From the NCBI GenBank assembly GCA_900074885.1, contig FJUW01000015.1, forward strand, positions 415,906 to 479,905: DNA of 64,000 nucleotides, read 5' to 3'. The notes beneath the pieces are model-generated. The model was not told where the DNA came from. It made no database searches and was given only the letters and a program-made list of their open reading frames with translations. The translations under genes and the position numbers were made by a program. Each line of letters opens with the position of its first letter. Position 1 is the stretch's first letter. The stretch is from Rhynchosporium graminicola (lineage: Eukaryota > Ascomycota > Leotiomycetes > Helotiales > Ploettnerulaceae). Positions 61,141 through 64,000 of this stretch are shown in pieces.

Positions 61141-62533
61141 CAGTCACCACCAACTGATATTAAGCGAGAACGCGTAGAACCGCGATTTTTCGCGCTTTAA
61201 TTTCCCCCCCTCCTTATAAACTATAATAAAATGCCTCCATAACGTACTCCTCTCGGCGCGATTTCTAGTAATCGATTCAAAGGGTATAAGATCTCACCTT
61301 ATATGCGAGGGAAAGTTACAGGTATCGCCTCCTGTGGTTTCCAGCCTATCATAATTGCGAGAGCCCTCGGGATCAATCCTAGTATAATTAAATACACTAT
61401 CTATAAAGACGAATTACGAGACGAAGGTAAGAGCTTACTACGAAAATCAAGGGGCAAATCATACTCCGAAGCCGAATAAAGGAAGCTGCTAAGGCACGTT
61501 CGATTAAACCCGAAGGATATATACTAGGAAGTTATTACTACGTGTAATCTTCGTTATAAGGTCTCTATAGTTAAGAAGATCTTAAGAGAAGCTAGAATCA
61601 CGAATTAGAAGTATAAGAAGAGACCTGAGTTAATAGAAATCAACGCAGCGAAGCGATTAGCCTAGTGCCTCGCTTATAGGAATATAACTATCGAGGAGTA
61701 GGAGCTAGTAGTTTAGTCAGATAAGTACTCAGTAGAGCGGGGTCGAGGAGCGAGGCAGGAATAAGTATTTCGCACTCCGGAGCAGAAGTAGGATCGAAAT
61801 ATGGTTCAAACTTATAGAACGAATAAGAATATGAAGGTTATAGTCTAAGGAGCCTTTTAGGACCTTAGGAGAAGTAACCTTTATATTATAGACCGAGATT
61901 TTAAGTCGAAGAAATATGAGTATTTAGCTAAGTCTTATTTAGAAGTACTCGAGGCAGAAGTAAAGCCTCTATTTCGTAGGAGAGGTCGACAACTCGATAG
62001 AGGCTACGAATTCATATAGGATAACGCCTTAATTCATACTACTAGTAAAGTTAAGGCGTAGTTTACTAAAAATTATATCAGATTAATAATTAACTAGCTA
62101 TCTTACTCCCCTGATCTTAACCTAATCGAGCACATCTAGTAGCTCCTTAAAGTATAAGTATTTAAGATATTTCCAGAAGTTATAAAAGACAAATCGAATA
62201 TAGAATATACTCGCTAGAGGCTAGAGTCTTATTTACAAGCTGCGTAGGATACTCTAGATAAGTCGTTATTTAATAATTTAGGTACAAGTATACTAGCTAG
62301 GATCGAAGCCTATATCGCGGCAAACAGGTAGTACACAAAATATTAGGTAGTTTACACGGAAGAAATCTATCGAGGTTAGACGAGAAGAAAGAGGAGATTC
62401 TAATAATTATTTATCTATATTCGTTTTATTATTTATATTAGTACTTATAGAATAAACACTAGCTGAAGAGAGTTAGTAGAATATTGATTTTCATGTTCTC
62501 GCTTATGCGACTAATATCAGTTGACTAGTACTG
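61141..62533 (+). mobile_element. Tc1/mariner DNA transposon
   Basis: 1393 bp flanked by TA on both sides (61139-61140 and 62534-62535). Imperfect terminal inverted repeats begin CAGT and share CAACTGATATTA and AGCGAGAAC blocks. It splits the A2 gag-protease sequence, which joins across it when compared with A1 near 39250-39350. Confidence 0.88.
61231..62346 (+). pseudogene. Tc1/mariner transposase, DD34E, with RIP stops
   Basis: One frame of 371 codons from ATG to the terminal TAG, without a frameshift. Catalytic residues remain: first Asp in QSDKYSVERGRG, second in FIQDNALIHT, and Glu in SPDLNLIEH, with 34 residues between the last two. The internal stops are TAG/TAA at positions where Gln (CAG/CAA) or Trp is expected. 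An N-terminal helix-turn-helix region is readable (MRGKVTGIAS, IIARALGINPS). Confidence 0.88.
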
Positions 62534-62778
62534 TAAACGCGATAATCTACTATTAAATTAAGTATCGTATAGTAACTAATAGTACTACTATTAACGCTAT
62601 TAAAGCTTTTAATAGGAATTACGTTTAGCAGAGGGTAAATTAAAGGTTTTAAGAAAAAGGAAAGGGATTTAAGAAAAGAATAATTAATAAAATAGTATCT
62701 ATTAGCTCCAGAATCGAGAAGTGCAGGTAGCTTATACGAGAGTCTATTCTTAGTAAGAGTAGTACGTATAATAAACAA
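62503..62778 (-). pseudogene. A2 retropepsin segment, still open
   Basis: Reads LPALLDSGANRYYFIN, a retroviral-type aspartic protease active site with DSG intact. The frame is open for about 91 codons, but its 3' end is cut by the Tc1/mariner element and the flanking gag is full of stops. Confidence 0.75.
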
Positions 62779-64000
62779 TTAACTACTAAGAAGCTTTATA
62801 AGGTTAAGATATCGTATATCTTATATATTACTTAGGAAGGAGTCTTTCCTTAGGCGTAGTCTTTTACTAGCGGTTTAATATACTCCTAGGTATTATCGTA
62901 CGTTTCTTTATTATTATTATCTTCTAGCTTACTATTAACGTTATTATTAGCGTTAATTATATTAATTCGATACGGAGTATTAGGTCGAGCTAACGATAAG
63001 CGTAAGTATAAGGTAAGCGTAAAGTAACGAGAAGTATTCGCTAGCGATTATATATAAGGCGTATCGTTTCGTACAGAGTATAATACTTATTTACTAGTCG
63101 CACTAGTATTCTCGGGCGTAAGAAGACTAATTTGCGAATAAGAAGAGGAGTTAGTACTATAGCGCTAGGAGGAGGTATTTATAGGGTATTCCCGAGTCGC
63201 GCTAGCTTTAGCTAAAGACTCGGAATAGTAAGTCTTTTTAATAAATTAACCTTAGTCTTTAGCTTATATAGCCTTAACGTATTCTTCTAGTGTCCTTAAC
63301 GTTCAGTACTATTAGAAGAGCTATTTCTATAGCTATATAAGTAGCTTCTCCTATAAGTCTATTTTCAGAGTCGATTGATTATTTACTCTAGCTTTATAAG
63401 CTAGCGTACGAAACTCGTAGTAGAACGTCCAGAAGGTCTACTTATAATCTATCTTTAGCGCGGAGTAGCTAGCTCTTATAGTTTATTAGTCGTATAGATT
63501 AGATAAGAAGAAGATAAGTTAAGTAATTATATCAAGTGAATCAGTTATATTACTTTCTTTATTATATTCTAGTTCTAAGAATAAGAGTTCTAGGTAAGTT
63601 CTAGCTATTCCTTCTATTTAGTTAAGTAACTAATCTTTATAGTGATCTTTATCGATAAAGTAGCTAGAGTAGCGCCGGAGGGCGTTACGTATCTACACTT
63701 CCTAGAGTTTTAGAGAGTAGTCGATTCTATTAGAGAGCTTATTTAGAAGGTTCGGTATCTTCTCTATACGCGTAGCGTATAATATTAATAATATTCCTCC
63801 GGTAGATTATTCTTAACGATAATTATTAAGCGTAGGAGTAGCGTTATCTTCTTTAATTAATAATAGTAGTATTATACGCGATTAAACGTTATTAAACGAT
63901 ATAGACTTAGTAGAGCGCTAAGTAGTTAACTAGCGTAGTTCTAGGAACTCGTCCTATAACTAGTATAGTTCTATAGATAAGTCGGCGTTTAATTATCTCT

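Larger units (their letters stand above)
56709..64000 (-). mobile_element. Chromodomain gypsy element A2, runs off the window
   Basis: Minus-orientation relative of A1. The 3' LTR is at 56709-56943; internal sequence runs leftward-to-rightward as integrase, RNase H, reverse transcriptase, protease and gag. The 5' LTR lies beyond 64000. The reverse transcriptase keeps YLDDILIY (59471-59496), unlike A1. A Tc1/mariner element interrupts it at 61141-62533. It appears to be inserted in D. Confidence 0.9.

Noticed and set aside
28565..64000. TAG/TAA read as glutamine (a variant genetic code), because many frames become open when stops are read as Gln
   Set aside because: The left-hand genes use TAA, TAG and TGA as normal stops, and CpA/TpG loss also affects LTRs and other non-coding parts. 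Some stops replace Trp, not Gln. RIP explains all of this.

Overview
The window is nuclear DNA of a filamentous ascomycete (Pezizomycotina). The evidence is: short 44-60 nt spliceosomal introns with GTAAGT-like donors, fungal-type genes, and a large transposon block mutated by repeat-induced point mutation (RIP). Leotiomycetes is my best guess for the class, but it is only a guess. The window splits sharply at about 28,565.

Left part (1-28,564): ordinary gene-bearing DNA. In order it holds a poorly supported three-exon orphan gene (822-1789, -), a SAP-like membrane protein (2701-3845, -), a cytochrome P450 (4315-6491, -), ribosomal protein eL42 (8003-8792, +), a 2H phosphoesterase with a probable GC-AG intron (9599-10852, -), a 3.7 kb stretch with no convincing gene, a very large DNMT5-type DNA methyltransferase/SNF2 ATPase (14609-21943, +, eight exons, 2322 aa), a CSA/ERCC8-like WD40 protein (23227-24746, -), and a small conserved-looking nuclear-type protein (24942-25582, +) divergent from it. 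About 3 kb of non-coding DNA follows.

Right part (28,565-64,000): no host gene is visible. It is a nest of LTR retrotransposons plus one Tc1/mariner element, with CpA and TpG almost wholly replaced by TpA while CpG is kept. I resolved the nesting from LTR pairs and 5-bp target duplications: a gypsy element D contains copia element E2 (TSD GTTAA); E2 contains a non-autonomous LTR element C1 (TSD CATAT) and a chromodomain gypsy A1 (TSD AAAAG); A1 contains a second copia B (TSD AATAC); B contains a second non-autonomous copy C2 (TSD ATAAT). Flanking these are a truncated copia E1, a truncated inverted gypsy A3, a solo LTR in D, and a second inverted gypsy A2 that runs off the right edge and carries the Tc1/mariner element. 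Coding frames are broken mostly by TAG/TAA codons expected from RIP.

How the parts relate: the most notable gene, a DNMT5-class enzyme known in other fungi as an ATP-dependent maintenance CpG methyltransferase, lies 6.6 kb from a heavily RIP-mutated block that still carries CpG sites. That the enzyme acts on this block is an inference. Exon coordinates were assembled by hand from splice signals and reading-frame closure; all functional calls rest on motifs read by eye, with no database search.
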